A stretch of DNA of 64,000 nucleotides from Siderastrea siderea. Its lineage: Eukaryota; Cnidaria; Anthozoa; Scleractinia; Rhizangiidae. Below the pieces are notes generated by a model. It did not search any database. It was not told the DNA's origin and saw only the letters and a program-made list of their open reading frames with translations. How positions within the stretch are numbered: position 1 is the first letter of the stretch; the number at the start of each line of letters is the position of its first letter. A program made the translations under genes and the position numbers. The DNA is taken from NCBI GenBank assembly GCA_964030785.1, contig OZ034969.1, positions 45,095,201 to 45,159,200 of the forward strand, read 5' to 3'. This document shows, piece by piece, positions 32,655 through 45,126 of the stretch.

Positions 32655-34250
32655 TTTCCGTGGCGGGCTAAGGGGAGTGGATGCCCAGTAGATGTTGTTT
32701 ACAGGTACGTTTTGCGATGCAAGATTATGAGCAAATTTCATTAAGGTGATTCCAAAGCAAATGGATTTCTAAAGAGAAAATTCTTTGCAATAATTTCGTG
32801 TTACGCAAACTTGAAGATTAAGGTGCACAATGCACTATGGGTGCGTACCCGTTGTGATACAGAGCTCCACCCTACGGCCACACCGTTAATTTTCCTTAAT
32901 ACAACCACTTCATAATTTTACCTACTTTATTTAATGCAAAACAAATGCTCAGTCATTCTCTTATATACCAGCCATTTTAAACCGGCTACCCAATAAAAAA
33001 TACGTCCAGTAGTCACAAGTTAAGCTCGAATTAGCACAGTAGCAGTAAATTAACTCTATAGGAAGGCCCTTTGTATACATTTACATTTGAATTCTTCTTG
33101 GTGACGCATTTTTGGTGCTAAATTAATGCGGCCCCACTGTACATGGTATTCGTTTTACGATCGGCAACATTTTCATAACATTTCATAGGTCGTGGTTTTA
33201 CATGTAACAGGATAGTTATGAGGTTTCTAATGCGAAGATATGTTCTTTCTGTTTTATTTGCTAACTTGACAGTACGTCAAAAAATTGTTTTTCGTCTCAA
33301 CATCTTGAAAAAGACGGGTTTTCTGAAAAGTTTGTTCCTCCTCTCTGGAAACCGCAGAAATGAAACCGAGTGCAGTTGCAAGGAAGGTTATTAAACTTAA
33401 AGCTACTGATAAGAATTTTACTTCTCAACGGTACAGAGTGAACCATTATGTGTAGCTGACGGCTGTTTCCTCATTCGTTGTGTTCTCGTCCACAGCTAAT
33501 CGGACGGGCTATATTGTGTTTCATTTCATAGGTACTAGGATTTACCCAGGGAAATCGAGTCCGTAAAATTCGTACAAATTCTAAACGTAGCCAATCAGGA
33601 GCAAGATGAATAAAATTTCACTAGTAAAAAAAACATTGTTCGTCCAATAATCAGCAACCGGAATGATGAGATTTCAATAGTGGTGAACGGACAAAGAGGG
33701 TTAAACGTCATCCGACAACTGTTGCACAAAAAATTGCAGGCTTTGAAGAAATGACTGATTACAGATTTTGCGTGTGACGTATGGGCTATTGAAGCCCCAG
33801 TCTTGTTCCTTTAGGAATGAGAAAACAAGAATACCCGTCAAAAAACTCAACGAGATGTAAAATAACTGTTAAGGAAGGGAAAATTACTGAAAACGAAGGA
33901 TGACGTCGTTTTGAAGTTAAGTGGTTAGCTTTGAACGACACGTGAAAAAAAGAAGGCTATTCTGCAAGAAAACCAGAAGAGTTCTTCACTCCAAACAAAA
34001 ACAGCTAACGAAGCAAGGCAAGGGAAACAAACGCGAAGCATCGGTAGCTTTGACAAGCGGCGAATTAAAAAATATTGTTCGAGTGGGTTTACTTCCTATT
34101 TTTTTCTTAATTACGTTTGTTAGCTTCCGTTGTAAACTATGCTTTTACAAAACTGTAATTATTGATAGTCATGCAAATAATCCTTGTTGTTGTTGTTGGT
34201 GGTGAAACAACATTCTTCCAAGGTGCAAAGAACGTCGTGATATGTGCTGG
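32655..34250 (-). mobile_element. Short element sharing both ends with the DIRS-like element
   Basis: Its left part (32655-32900; GAGTGGATGCCCAGTAGATG) matches 38668-38892, and its right part (about 33466-34250; CTAATCGGACGGGC, CATAGGTACTAGG) matches 47333 onward, both in the same orientation. In the long copy those parts flank the recombinase and gag ends of the DIRS-like coding region. The 32.9-33.46 kb interior is unrelated and non-coding. I infer a non-autonomous derivative of the same element. Confidence 0.55.
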
Positions 34251-35251
34251 GAGATGTTAAGCTACAGCAAACAGCAAGCAGAGTGGTGCATCTGGAGTTC
34301 AATCAAGGACAAGAAAAATAGAAGTGGATCAGACTGCCGCGATGTCACAACAGTCCCAGCAAAAACGTTTGCCGCCAATGAAACTGAAAGAGATCCTGTT
34401 GTGGTTTACACAGTTTCGCTAAGAAAAGACCTTAACATACGGATCAAGAATATGGTCTCTCTTTCCTGGTGGTAAACAACAGTTTGAAGGCACAGTCGCT
34501 TGTAACGGAAAAGCTAGTTCATGAGCAGTGCTGTTGATGTAAACAAACTCAAAGGTTTAATGAAAACAATGGCTCAGAAAGTGAGTCTTGAAAACATCAA
34601 GCCTCGAAAACATAGCGGCAGAAAACCCATATGATCCACTGAGATGTTTAGAGAATATGATGTGCCACCCACACAAATTGCACAACTATCTGCCCCTAAG
34701 AACATGAAGAGCAAAGAAAACTACTGCAGTGTGTCGACGAAACGACAGATGCACATCTCCAAAGTGCTAAGCAGTGCCAAGACCGTACCTGTTCTTCGTG
34801 TTCTATCTCTCACTATCTCTGACCTCTCGCTTTTTTTTCTTCTCACCTCGTTATTAATTGGGTTACATTGCGATAGTGTTATTAGCATCCCATTTTCAGT
34901 CCAACGAAGAGCTTGTCCTCGTTTTAAGACAATATTTTTATTCCTTTGCAAAACTCCCCTCCCACCCACCCACACTCGAAACAAAGTCTAAGAAATAAAT
35001 CCACGGGCTTATAACGGTATTCCGTGAGAGATCCACGCCAGAAGGTGCGCCTCTATGGCGTGTATACTCGAAGGTATCAAACGTGTTGCGTATCAAACGT
35101 GTTGAACCAAAATAATTAATCATGGCTTGCAGTCCCGTTGAATCCAGACTTTTTAAACTCTCGCATCTACAACTTGCAACTCGCAACTGCAAATTTTAGT
35201 GGGTGTCTGTTAAGGCAGCGTTAACTTTTTCGTTACGTTTGACGTCTTCAT

Positions 35252-35323
35252 GGATCTTTGCAGCAACAATCTGGTATATTTGCTGAAAATAGTGTTTTCC
35301 AAAGTGACCAGTTTGTTTATATT
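35252..35323 (+). pseudogene. Second relict LRR exon
   Basis: Seventy-two bases encode DLCSNNLVYLLKIVFSKVTS, then LFIL, a sister of the relict at 20784. The splice sites show the same losses (TTCAT upstream, TTGGAG downstream), so they were lost before the duplication. Confidence 0.75.
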
Positions 35324-35432
35324 GGAGTCCTGTTAGAGTGGTGAATACATTAAACATGTGTCTGCTTTCAGTAGATGTCCGTTAGCGTGGAGTTGACCGT
35401 ATTACTTTTTTCTTTACTTTTCACCTCTACAG

Positions 35433-35504
35433 GTTTCTTTATAATAATAAGATAGTTGCCTTGCCGGAAAAAGTGTTCCACGGATTGACCAGCCTGACAA
35501 ATTT
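35433..35504 (+). CDS. Receptor gene exon 10: LRR 6
   Basis: A 72-base phase-2 exon (acceptor CACCTCTACAG, donor TT/GTAAGT) encodes FLYNNKIVALPEKVFHGLTS, then LTNL. It is a near copy of LRR 4 and LRR 7. Confidence 0.92.
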
Positions 35505-35829
35505 GTAAGTTATACGTGTATGTTGTTTATATGAAATATAAAATTAATTAGACGAACGCGTTTTATAGCTGCATCGAATATGGGCAACCAGTAATCCGTA
35601 GCAGGCAAGTCCATCTTGCTTGCTACTTTACCCTTATGCTTTGCCCTCATTTGCATAAGGAGTTGAGGCGTAGCTGGAGAAACAAGCCTTCCGAAGTTTT
35701 TTTTTTCAGTACGGTGGACTGGAGTGCTGTTAGAGTGGTGAATACATTAAGCAAGTGTCTCCTTTCAATAGATGTCCGTTAGCTTGGAGTTGACCGTATT
35801 ACTTTCTTCTTTACTTCTAACCTCTACAG

Positions 35830-35901
35830 GGGTCTTTCTAATAATAAGATAGTTGCCTTGCCGGAAAAAGTGTTCCACGGATTGACCAGCCTGACAGCTT
35901 T
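35830..35901 (+). CDS. Receptor gene exon 11: LRR 7
   Basis: A 72-base phase-2 exon (acceptor AACCTCTACAG, donor TT/GTAAGT) encodes GLSNNKIVALPEKVFHGLTS, then LTAL. It lies only 325 bases after LRR 6 and arose by tandem duplication of that exon with its flanks. Confidence 0.92.
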
Positions 35902-37402
35902 GTAAGTTTGCAGTTTTATTACATGTATGTTGTTTATATGAAATATGAAATTAATTAGACGAACACTTTCTATAGCTGCATCGAATATGGGCAACCAGTA
36001 ATCCGTAGCAGGCAAGTCCATCTTGCTTGCTACTTTACCCTTATGCTTTGCCCTCATTTGCATAAGGAGTTGAGGCGAAGCTGGAGAGACAAAGCTTCCG
36101 AAGTTTTTTCTTTTCTGTTTGTTTATTTGTTTGTTTGTTTAAAAAGCTTGTTGTACGTATTTCATCGTTGAGTGCTAAATTTATGTCCAAATGAGTTGCG
36201 TTTTTTAACTCGGAGCCGCCTTTTCTTACAAGTTGGAAGCCTTGTTTGCTTGCAACTATATTTGTCATCGAAAAAAATGGACTCTAGTGTTTTTTTTCTC
36301 TCTTTTTATGGTCGACACTTTTTGCAATAAGTGTTAGACTTCTTGCCCGGGCATTGGCTCTTGCTTATTGTCGATGAGAGTCTAGGCCATAAAAACTGAC
36401 GTCATTATGTAACACGATCTCGCCTGGGCTGGTGGATAAATTTTGCCAAATTGTTGTGCCTTTCCTCTTCTTAAAATTTAAGTTACAGAGCTACAGCAAA
36501 TTTCAAAATCTTCATTGAGGACACAATCGATAATCAGTTAATTTTAACTTTTTTAAATATTGACTGAACTTCTTAGAAACCAACTGCGAGGCAAAAAATA
36601 AGAGATTATTCGTGGCAGTCCAACAGCGAAATTTTTTTAATGGCGAAGATCGATTAGTGAACGGCCGTCCCTAAAAAAAAAAAGAAAAAGAAAAAAATTA
36701 AAATCAGAATTTTGGAGAACTCAGCGAAGTTATTCAGTGGATATGAGGAATTCTTAATTCGAAAGGAAAAATGGTCAGTCTTATACAAAGCGTGTGAAAA
36801 AAATACGCTCGTTTTATCCCCCATCCTTTACTAGCCATTAGCTGAAGAAAACATAAAACTCCGCCCTTTTTTACAAAACAATAAACAAACAAACAAACAA
36901 AACAATCGTTTTAGAGTAATTTGCTAGTATTCAGAACATTGTTAACGGGCATTTTTGCCCTTGAGCAAAAGGCTAATTTCTAATATAACAATAGAGTTGA
37001 TGTTCGTGGGCGTAAATATGTTCTTGGTCCCAAATCAGGCTCATTTTAGCCCAAGCCGCATTGAGAAAGAGCATAGTGAGTGGTGATTTGACTAAACCGA
37101 CACAACGTGTCAAATGTTTACAAAACAAACACGGTAGAATACAACCGGAAAATATTTTAAAAAATAGTTTCTGCTCCAAAATGTTTGAAAGAAAAATGAT
37201 TCAATCCTCAGTAGAACCAGCAGAAAATAAGTCATTTCAGAGCAGTGTTGATGTTAATTGTACAATTTGTGAATAAGCAGTTTGGCATAATTGCCTGAAC
37301 GGACGAGCGAGTTTGGCTCGTCGACGACAAACAAACTTCTCCGCTTTGCATAGAGCTAATACAGGCATTATTTTCACTTACAGCTTCTTTGAGCTTGTTT
37401 AA

Positions 37403-38660
37403 GGTGGAATGGTACCTTAGTATTCGAGATTTTGGTCGCAAAAGTCATCTTTTTGAAAAAGGAAAAATTGTAGCCTTTAGTCACTTGTGAATACTGCCGT
37501 GAAAGTATTTCGCTTGATTTCCAGCATTAAATAGGCGAATTGACAAAATCTGAACAACAGTACGAATTTTTGCCATAGCAACGGCCATAGCAATCAATGT
37601 TTACATTTATTAAATGCGAAACAATTATTTATTTTTATTTATTTATTTTCTTTATTTCTTCTTTTCGTCTTTTTTTAATTGACTAATTAATTGCTTTCAC
37701 CAAGCTTTAGTGCCAACCTACCTCTGTACTTAAACATCACTTTGTTTTACTCAGCTCGATTAGCTTTATAGTTATCCTGAGTAAACATTACCTATTTTTG
37801 TATTAATATATTATATTGTAAAGTTTAACTTTTTTTCCTTTTTTCTATTTGGTAATAAAGCTTGTTGTTGTTGTTGTTGTTGTAAAAATGACTTTCTAAA
37901 AGGAAAATCCACCCCCCCCCCCCCTGCTTCCCTGCACAAACCGACTCCAGTGTTCTTCTAGCGAAACACCTGCCTGAGAAGAGGAGAGATTTTTGGTCTC
38001 TTCGTTTTAATTTGCAAAACAAGTCCTAGTTCTTACAGAAAACATGTTTTTTTCTGAACAGGAAAGTCATTCAACTTACATTTCAGTGTGACAAATTTCA
38101 TTTGACAATAGTTTTAGGGCAATAAGCGACGAATTACTGTCGAGAATTCATTCCTTTATCTTTAAGACCGTTTTCCTCGAATAACAGAATTTCCTGGAAT
38201 AGAGGAACTCTTAACAAAGATGTCTCCCTTGCATTTTATCCACTGTTGTCAAATTGTCATCAATATTAAAGTATTGTTTTTTCGGTGCAATGAACCTAAA
38301 AGAGAATATACAGGTTTGAAGTACGTGTCATTAATTGACTCTTTGTCTAATAATTATTTCCTGTCACCTGAAGTTTTAAGAAAAAATTTTTTTAAAAAAT
38401 CGAATGAAGGAAAACTGGCTAATTATTGAGGTTCATTGCACAGTCATGTCATTTATGTACACGTTAGAGTTGGTTGATGCTTTTCCAACCGTGCATTAGT
38501 GAGTTATCGTTGTTACCGTGAACATCACTTTTTCTAACTTAAGACGCTAGTATATCATTAACTATTGTGACATGTGACCTGAAAACACTTACATTGATGT
38601 TAGGGCGTGAAGCCCTATAAAGTGATGGTAGAAGTTTCCCACAAAGTTCTGTTCTAAAAA
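37403..38660. other. Intron DNA without recognised features
   Basis: AT-rich sequence with a GTT microsatellite near 37862-37883 and a C tract at 37911-37924. No coding or structured element was recognised. Confidence 0.5.
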
Positions 38661-39189
38661 ACTTCATTTTCTTTGGCGGGCCAGGGGGAGTGGATGCCCA
38701 GTAGATGTTGTTTACAGGTACGTTTTGAGATGCAAGATTATGAGCAAATATCGTCAAGATGATTCCAAAGGGAAATTCTTTGCAATAATTTCGTGTTACG
38801 CAAACTTGAAGATTAAGGCGCACAATGCACTGTGGGTGATAGCGTACTCGTTGTGATACAGATCCCCACCCTACGGCCACACCGTTAATTAAGTGCGGAA
38901 AGAAAATACGAGTCCTTCTTCCAAAACTCAGAAGATGTACGAGCAAGGTATGAATATTAACAACTCGGAGAAAAATACTTACCAAAGAACAGCAAAAAGC
39001 GTGAGTACCAAAGAGATAAATTGTGCAATTTATTACCTGTTACAAGATATCGGGAACGTCACAAGCTGCAAATCTACAAATTAATCAAACACTTAATGAA
39101 AACCCGAGAGGTTATTAAACTGTTTATAGCTAGCAATGCATTCCTCGGACGTCTTGTCCCCGGTAGGGAGTTTACCCGCGGCGAGGACG

Positions 39190-40345
39190 GAGGTTGGACT
39201 TGCAACCAGTAATGCTTCGTGCAGATGATTATAATGGTCTACCATGGCAGGCGTTCGCCAACCAACATGCCGTGCTACGTCTTGTTTGGGAACCCCAAGT
39301 CACTCTAATGTGACAGAGCATCAGGAGCGTATGGTGGTGGGGGGGGGGGGGGTTCATCAATTCCTAGGTCACTAAGATACCCCTTAAGGCGATTATAGGG
39401 CGCAGAACCAATAAAAGGCTCCTCTGAAATTGCAACGTGCCTCGTTAAAGAGCGAAATAAAAACCCAGAAAAGATATCTACCTTGATTAATCAAAATATC
39501 CAAATAAAACTTGAAATTGGAAACAGGACATACGATGGAATGGCGGGAAGCCCGAACGCAAAAAGAATGGGTCGAACCGTCTCTAAGAGTTTTTCCAAAA
39601 GTATGATTAAAAAGCAATCCTGGAAAGTCCGGCAGGTATAAGACCTCCCTGGATTTGGAACGCCCTAAGTCTGACGAAAGACTGGCCAGCATAAAAATCA
39701 ATGCAAAAGAAGGCCAATTATCTACTAAGCACATACAACAGGTGAGGAGGAGTATTACGATTCCTAAGCTTTGACAAAATATGCTTCGCTATTCTAACAA
39801 GTTTGTCCTCAAAATGGGGAACAGCTTTGTGGGGCTGCACCCGCGCTTGCGCCTGCTCTTCCCTGACACTCTTAAGGTACTCTTTAATAGACGGATGCGA
39901 TTTCCAAATACTCACACGATCGTCCCATTCGCCTCCCAACCTTTCCTGGATAAAAATAGCACGGATCTTCTCCACAAGACTGCCTACAGTTCCGGCGGAT
40001 AACCGCTTAGGGCAACGACAAGACTTTGGTTGAGGCTGTCCCAACTCAGGGCACGAGGAACCATGAACGACAGTCTTTCCAAACCAAGAACTTTAAAATA
40101 TCAGAAGGATACGCCGAAGCGAAACTTTTAGCAACTGGAAGTGACGCCAAAAAACTAGAGAGCAACTTGTGTAGGGCTGATTTCTGACGCTCGTAACTCT
40201 TATTTGACCTTTGTTGCCGTAAATGATCCAATCTACGACCGATAGCGGCGAGATCAACAACCAATTTTGCCCGGGAACCAAGATCTGCTAAGACTTTGCT
40301 ACGAAAGCCGCACCTCTGGCAGAAGTTGAAGTCAGCGTCTTTCAA
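39190..40345 (-). pseudogene. Tyrosine recombinase of the DIRS-like element (broken)
   Basis: The N-terminal part (40345-40046) includes FCQRCGFRSKVLADLG and SYERQKSALHKLL. After a frameshift, 40090-39718 continues with SAGTVGSLVEKIRAIF and EYLKSVREEQAQARV. The catalytic part follows from 39734 with SDLGRSKSREVLYLP and LLFNHTFGKTLR. Past a G/C homopolymer and a stop, LGVPKQDVARHVGWRT and VDHYNHL supply the late His and the likely nucleophile Tyr near 39220. The second catalytic Arg box is not preserved. At least three frame changes make it inactive. Family members cut and rejoin DNA through the Tyr to insert the circular cDNA. Confidence 0.72.
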
Positions 40346-40843
40346 ATAGGCACATTCTGGGCAAGGCGCGGCGGGCTTCCAAATCCTTGGACGTAGAGCC
40401 TAGGAGCGAACAAAATCAGGATTAGGGACAATCCTAAAAGCCATTAAGTCCCATTGCAAAGGGCGAGTATTGAAGTAACCTTGTGTGCCAGGAAAAAAGA
40501 ACACTCCCATATCACCTTTGCGACCCAAAGTGACGGAATGAGTAGCTCTGGCTTGCAGTATTGGCCACTAATACGGGATTGGAGTGAGCTTGGGCACAAC
40601 AATTGTAAACACAACTTCCCTGAGAAAACGGAGCACCGGTCCCACCATAACAAACGGGGAAAACACATATGCGTTTTCAGCAGGGGAAATATGCTGTGCA
40701 AAAAGTTTGACACCATGTGAAGCGGGTGGACGAACGAGGTGAAGTGCTTTAGAGGTGCTCCAGAGGAGTCACGCTCAGCGTTAACATCGACAGCCATCAG
40801 GTCAACGGAGTGGGGCCCGAATAGTGTTTCGAGCGCGACCTAG

Positions 40844-41416
40844 CTATCCGGGCCAGCGTACAATCCTTATCAGAAAGAATTTTGAAAGGGCGTCAGCAGG
40901 ATTATGCGCCGAAGTTATGTACTTGACGTCTAAAGAGATGTTTTGCTTGAGCATGGTATGGTATAAGATCTTCAGCGCGTCGTTTAACTCTTTGCTTTTC
41001 CCACCTTGCCTCCCCCAGGATTGATTGAGGGCCCTGGAGTCAACGTGCGCATCAAGACGACAATTCTTAACGATGGCGCTGGCCGATTGAATAGTGAAGG
41101 CCAAAGCGAGAGGTTCTTTAGCAGCAATGGACTTGTCCTTATCGTTGTCGCTCCACAGACCGTGACATTCCAAAGGCGGACCACAGGGGTTCTCCACAAC
41201 GCCGTCCCACGCGAACAGAGAAGCATTACTGCTCAATTTGACCACCATGTGCGGCGCATCTAACCAACGCAAGCTTTGATTCCAGGAGCCGAGGAAACGC
41301 CAATATCGGATTTCAGCTTTAAGATCGCCCACTATTTTAATAGGACGAGAGGAGCGCGTTGCTCTGGCCATAGCACGGTAAATTTCAAGAGCATAAAGCT
41401 TGGCCGCTGGGACAGC
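40844..41416 (-). pseudogene. RNase H region of the DIRS-like element
   Basis: From AVPAAKLYALEIYRAM the frame runs through SSNASLFAWDGVV (first acidic strand, the usual leading Asp reading Asn), KEPLALAFTIQSA (Glu), LDAHVDSRALNQSW (Asp) and VKYITSAHNPADALSKFF (final Asp). This is the RNase H signature of retroelements that removes RNA from the RNA-DNA hybrid. Upstream, between it and the RT frame, a small deletion and a stop disrupt continuity. Confidence 0.75.
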
Positions 41417-41478
41417 CTGCTAAGCGTTGGAGTGATTTAATAGAAGCATTACCCTGACAAAGGTTTGACTCACGCAGG

Positions 41479-42516
41479 CTAGCAAACTTCTCCTTCCTGA
41501 CAACTGGAAGAACGAAAGCCTGCAGATCTGAATCGCATAGGAAATCCAAAAAACAGACTATTTTGGGGGGGGGGGGGGGGTAAAATAACGCATTTGTTGA
41601 GACCTATATAATACCCAAGATAGACCAGAAGGGCACAGGCTATGAAAGCACCAGCCTGCGCCAGTTGGAGATTGGACCATCGAAAATGCGAGCCTTGAGG
41701 TAATTGAAGTTGGCCTACGTGACGGTCATCGATGCAAGGAACGCCAAATAAGCGAATTCTATTGGTAGCTGCCATTCCTATGTTGTGGTTGATATAGGCA
41801 CTGGCCTTCCATCCGAAAGGAATAATTCTATATGTAACAAACCAGCCCTTCCACGCCAGGTCAAAATACGTTGTACTCTCGGGCGATACGATAACGTGAT
41901 CGTATCCGCTCTTGTCGTCAAAAACCGATTGGAAATGCCCATGAAACACATGACGAGGGAGGTTGGAAATGTAGTCGAACGAAAGAGGAAGGTCCTTAAT
42001 CCACAGGCTTAGGAAGCGCTCATCATGGCACATTCGCGGCTTAGAAGGTTCAACAGTAATAGGCATTATAAGATGAGGCGGCGCCACTTCACCAATTCTG
42101 CCCCAAATTGAAAGAGACCCATTAGAAACGCGATCCAAAATAGTTGCACTAATAAAGTCTTCAAATTGCTTGCGAATCTTGCTATTAGGGAAGATTGCAG
42201 CCGGAGGAGAAGGAAGGTTGTAGAATTTCCCCTGAAAATCTCCCTTGAAGTGGACGAAAAAGTCAGACACCTTGACACCGTGAGAAATATAATCGAAAAA
42301 CTCCTGACGCTTAGGATAATCTTCAAGAATCCAATCCCACTGCAAAAAGTGGCGGTGTATTTCCCCAGCCACGAATGTTTTTGGATCGCGGAACAGAACC
42401 TGCGCGGGGGATGCGAAAACAGAAACACACGAAACCATTTCCAGCGAAGGGTTGGGGCCCGCCATGCGGGGTTTTTCCCCTTTCCAGTCACACCAATCGA
42501 GCTTATTAGGTACCAC
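41479..42516 (-). pseudogene. Reverse transcriptase of the DIRS-like element
   Basis: About 345 codons are open; reading continues upstream to about 42555, where an acceptor-like TTACTATTAG lies. Motifs: PSKPRMCHDERFLSLWIKDL, then FDDKSGYDHV (motif A, catalytic Asp), FDLAWKGWFVTYRIIPFGWK (motif B region) and GVPCIDDRHVGQL (motif C). Motif C keeps the two Asp but the Tyr that should stand two residues before the first Asp is absent, apparently from a small in-frame deletion. The remainder is degraded by a homopolymer at 41567-41580. Not functional as it stands. Confidence 0.78.
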
Positions 42517-42798
42517 TCTCTCGGGATCAAATTCTAAGCGAGGTTTTTTCAGTCCACTAAGGCACTAATAGTAAACAGGAAAGGGGAAAAAACTAACCAC
42601 ACGGCTAGCCCCGAAATACCTCGTCTAAGACAGAGTGAAGGTTTTAGATAGCCCCTTCGGGACCATCCGGAGGTTGGCAGAAAAAACACAAACGAACCAA
42701 GAAATATCCACAAGAGACAAGAGAGCAGTTTATTGGTCATGGAAAACTAACACAATACAATTACGAATAATACGAAAAGTCACATACAACGCAATAAA

Positions 42799-43317
42799 TT
42801 ACTTGCGCGGAGCCAATGGGCAATTACGCGCCAAGTGCCCAACTTTATTACACAAAAAACAACGCCTCCCATCAAAATAAAAGGGGCCTAGGGTCCATCT
42901 ACGACGACCCCGTCGCGAGCCAGAAAAGCCACTGAGAGGGGACCTGGGGGGTGCCTCCTGCCACGATGGCGAGAACGCCACATGCGCAGGGCTGGATTTG
43001 AGAATCTTACTGATTTGCTGGGCTACATCTTTATCCTCTTCATCCCCGAGAAGGTGGACGACAACACGCGCCATATTTGAAGAGTTGACCAAGGGACGGC
43101 ACTGTGTGAATATGGCCTCAAATTTCTTCTGGTCTGCATGGCCCGACTCCCTGGCATTGTCCGCCAGCTGTTCAAGGCTCGCCAAAAGCGCAAACGGATC
43201 AATGAGGTTCCTTGGCCTGCTGGCTAAGCGCTTAACCGTTTCAAGGGCTTGATCTACTTTGGAAGCATCTAGCTTTTGCTGAAGGCGCCTGACTTTCTCC
43301 AAAACTTCATTGAAACC
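42799..43317 (-). CDS. Gag-like protein, exon 2 (CCHC zinc knuckle)
   Basis: The exon begins after acceptor TTTTCCTTAG at 43317 and reads GFNEVLEKVRRLQQKLDASK to a stop at 42799. It has an N-terminal coiled-coil-like part, a helical middle, a basic Arg-rich stretch and a C-terminal CCHC knuckle with the spacing CFLCNKVGHLARNC, typical of nucleic-acid-binding gag proteins. The frame is intact, and the join to exon 1 keeps phase 0. Confidence 0.75.
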   Translation of the reverse strand, partial: GFNEVLEKVRRLQQKLDASKVDQALETVKRLASRPRNLIDPFALLASLEQLADNARESGHADQKKFEAIFTQCRPLVNSSNMARVVVHLLGDEEDKDVAQQISKILKSSPAHVAFSPSWQEAPPRSPLSGFSGSRRGRRRWTLGPFYFDGRRCFLCNKVGHLARNCPLAPRK

Positions 43318-43500
43318 CTAAGGAAAATAGTAATAGACGTAAAATTTGGGGGGGGGGGGGGGGGGAAAGTGAGCCAACGCCAAACGGATCAAGACAATTT
43401 GATAGCTAAAACAAAATATCCAAAACACCTGAAAAGAAAATACCCAACCTAGAACAAAAGAACGACTCCTGAAAAACAGTAGCTATTTCTCGCCTGAACG

Positions 43501-44878
43501 TAACCTGCGATCAGGCCGAATTTTAGCATCGCTCTCATATTCTCTTACGTTGGTCGCTCGCTAAAATAGGGCCTGATACAATCTCTCACAGGAGTTCGTG
43601 TCGGCGGCCAAATTTTGGCCTCGGGAATCTCGCAATCTGATTGGCCCTTTAACAATAGAGCTGTCAACGGAAGTAAATTGTCCACGAGACTCGCTCACAA
43701 TTTCGATCAGACCGCTATCGCCAAGGAACAACCAAGGAACAAGTCTACCGAAGTAACATGTGTTGCTCTAATAAATTCTTGTCGTTCTAGGAGAATTGTC
43801 ACCATTTCTTTCTCTCCTGAGAATGGCGTTCGGTTTGACGCAAGCTGTCTCTCACCTGGAGCAGAGAAGTACAGCAACAATGAAGTATGAGTGAAGTAAG
43901 CTTATGTATTCCGTTTTATCGCATCGTGTCTCGGAATTTTCATTTGACGGCTTTCAGCTGGTATTAATAACACGAATAGAGCAGTGGTTGTTTCCGCGTT
44001 TTACGAAACAAAACAAACAGCAGACGAACAAGTATCTTTCGCCAAGAATGATCAACAAGTCAACCGATATAATTCGGTAAACTTAACGGCAAACTGATGT
44101 TTGGCGAGAACTGCAATCAAGTCGCAATACAATTTTCAGTTTATTCATTCATTGTTTAATACTTATGTCGTTTTATTGATCTCTGACATTGGCATCAAAG
44201 GATCTGACTAGTCTTATAATAAATGTTCTTCGTTTTAAAATTCGCTGCTGTTTAGAGATAAAATTCGCTGGTAATCTCAAACATTTAAGTCTTATCACTT
44301 CTGGAACTAAATTAAATTACAAAATACTCCTTTGTTTATAAACAGTTTTATTTGTATCTTCATTCTAAAGAATGAAACTGAAGGTATTTCTCTTAATTGC
44401 CCAAGGTTTTCTTACGCAGAAAATCGGTGACAAATGCGAACAGAATATTTCCGGATACCTGAAATGGGAAAGGATTCAAGCATGCAGCATATTTTGGTAC
44501 ATGACAACCTCGTCGTGTTTTGAATTTTCATTCAGTTTCAGCTCAGACAGAGCAACCATGTACAATACCGGAACCTTCAAGTTAGCAATCGTGTAAATTT
44601 GAGTGCTTGTGTCTAGAAGATATATCGTAGCCTATGATTTTCTTATTTTGCCGACATTTGCGTGACTTTTTGCGAATTGCCGTTATGGGAAATTTGCATA
44701 CCGCGGATCGTGCAAGCAGAAGAAATTTTGATTGGCTATTTTGTTGAATGTCAATCAATCAAAAACGTGGGTGGTAGACGTTCCGTAGAAGAATTGTATC
44801 AGGCTCTATTTTTCCTTTCGCCCGTCGTGCCTGAATGTTTCACCGAGCGAAACGAAAATAGAGCCTGATCGCAGGTTA
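43501..44878. mobile_element. TIR transposon with 9-bp target duplication
   Basis: Ends read TAACCTGCGATCAGGC on the left and GCCTGATCGCAGGTTA on the right, a perfect 16-bp inverted repeat. Both are flanked by GCCTGAACG (43492-43500 and 44879-44887), a perfect 9-bp direct repeat. A 9-bp duplication fits Mutator-like or Merlin-type elements. The 1.38-kb interior has no recognised transposase, so it is probably non-autonomous. It is nested in the gag intron of the DIRS-like element. Confidence 0.85.
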
Positions 44879-44971
44879 GCCTGAACGCGACCATTCTTTT
44901 CCTCATACTCGTTCATTTCTTTCTTCTTGGTTGTTTGGACTTTTCCTCCTTTTGTTTCTTCCTTCCAATTT

Positions 44972-45126
<155 letters not shown>

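Larger units (their letters stand above)
35198..37402 (+). repeat. Segmental duplication unit 2 (without the transposon)
   Basis: Matches 20730-21651 plus 30259-31240. It lacks the 8.6-kb insertion (uninterrupted GAGATTATTCGTGG near 36605) and has an extra internal tandem duplication that added a second LRR exon (35326-35720 repeated as 35720-36120). Confidence 0.85.
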
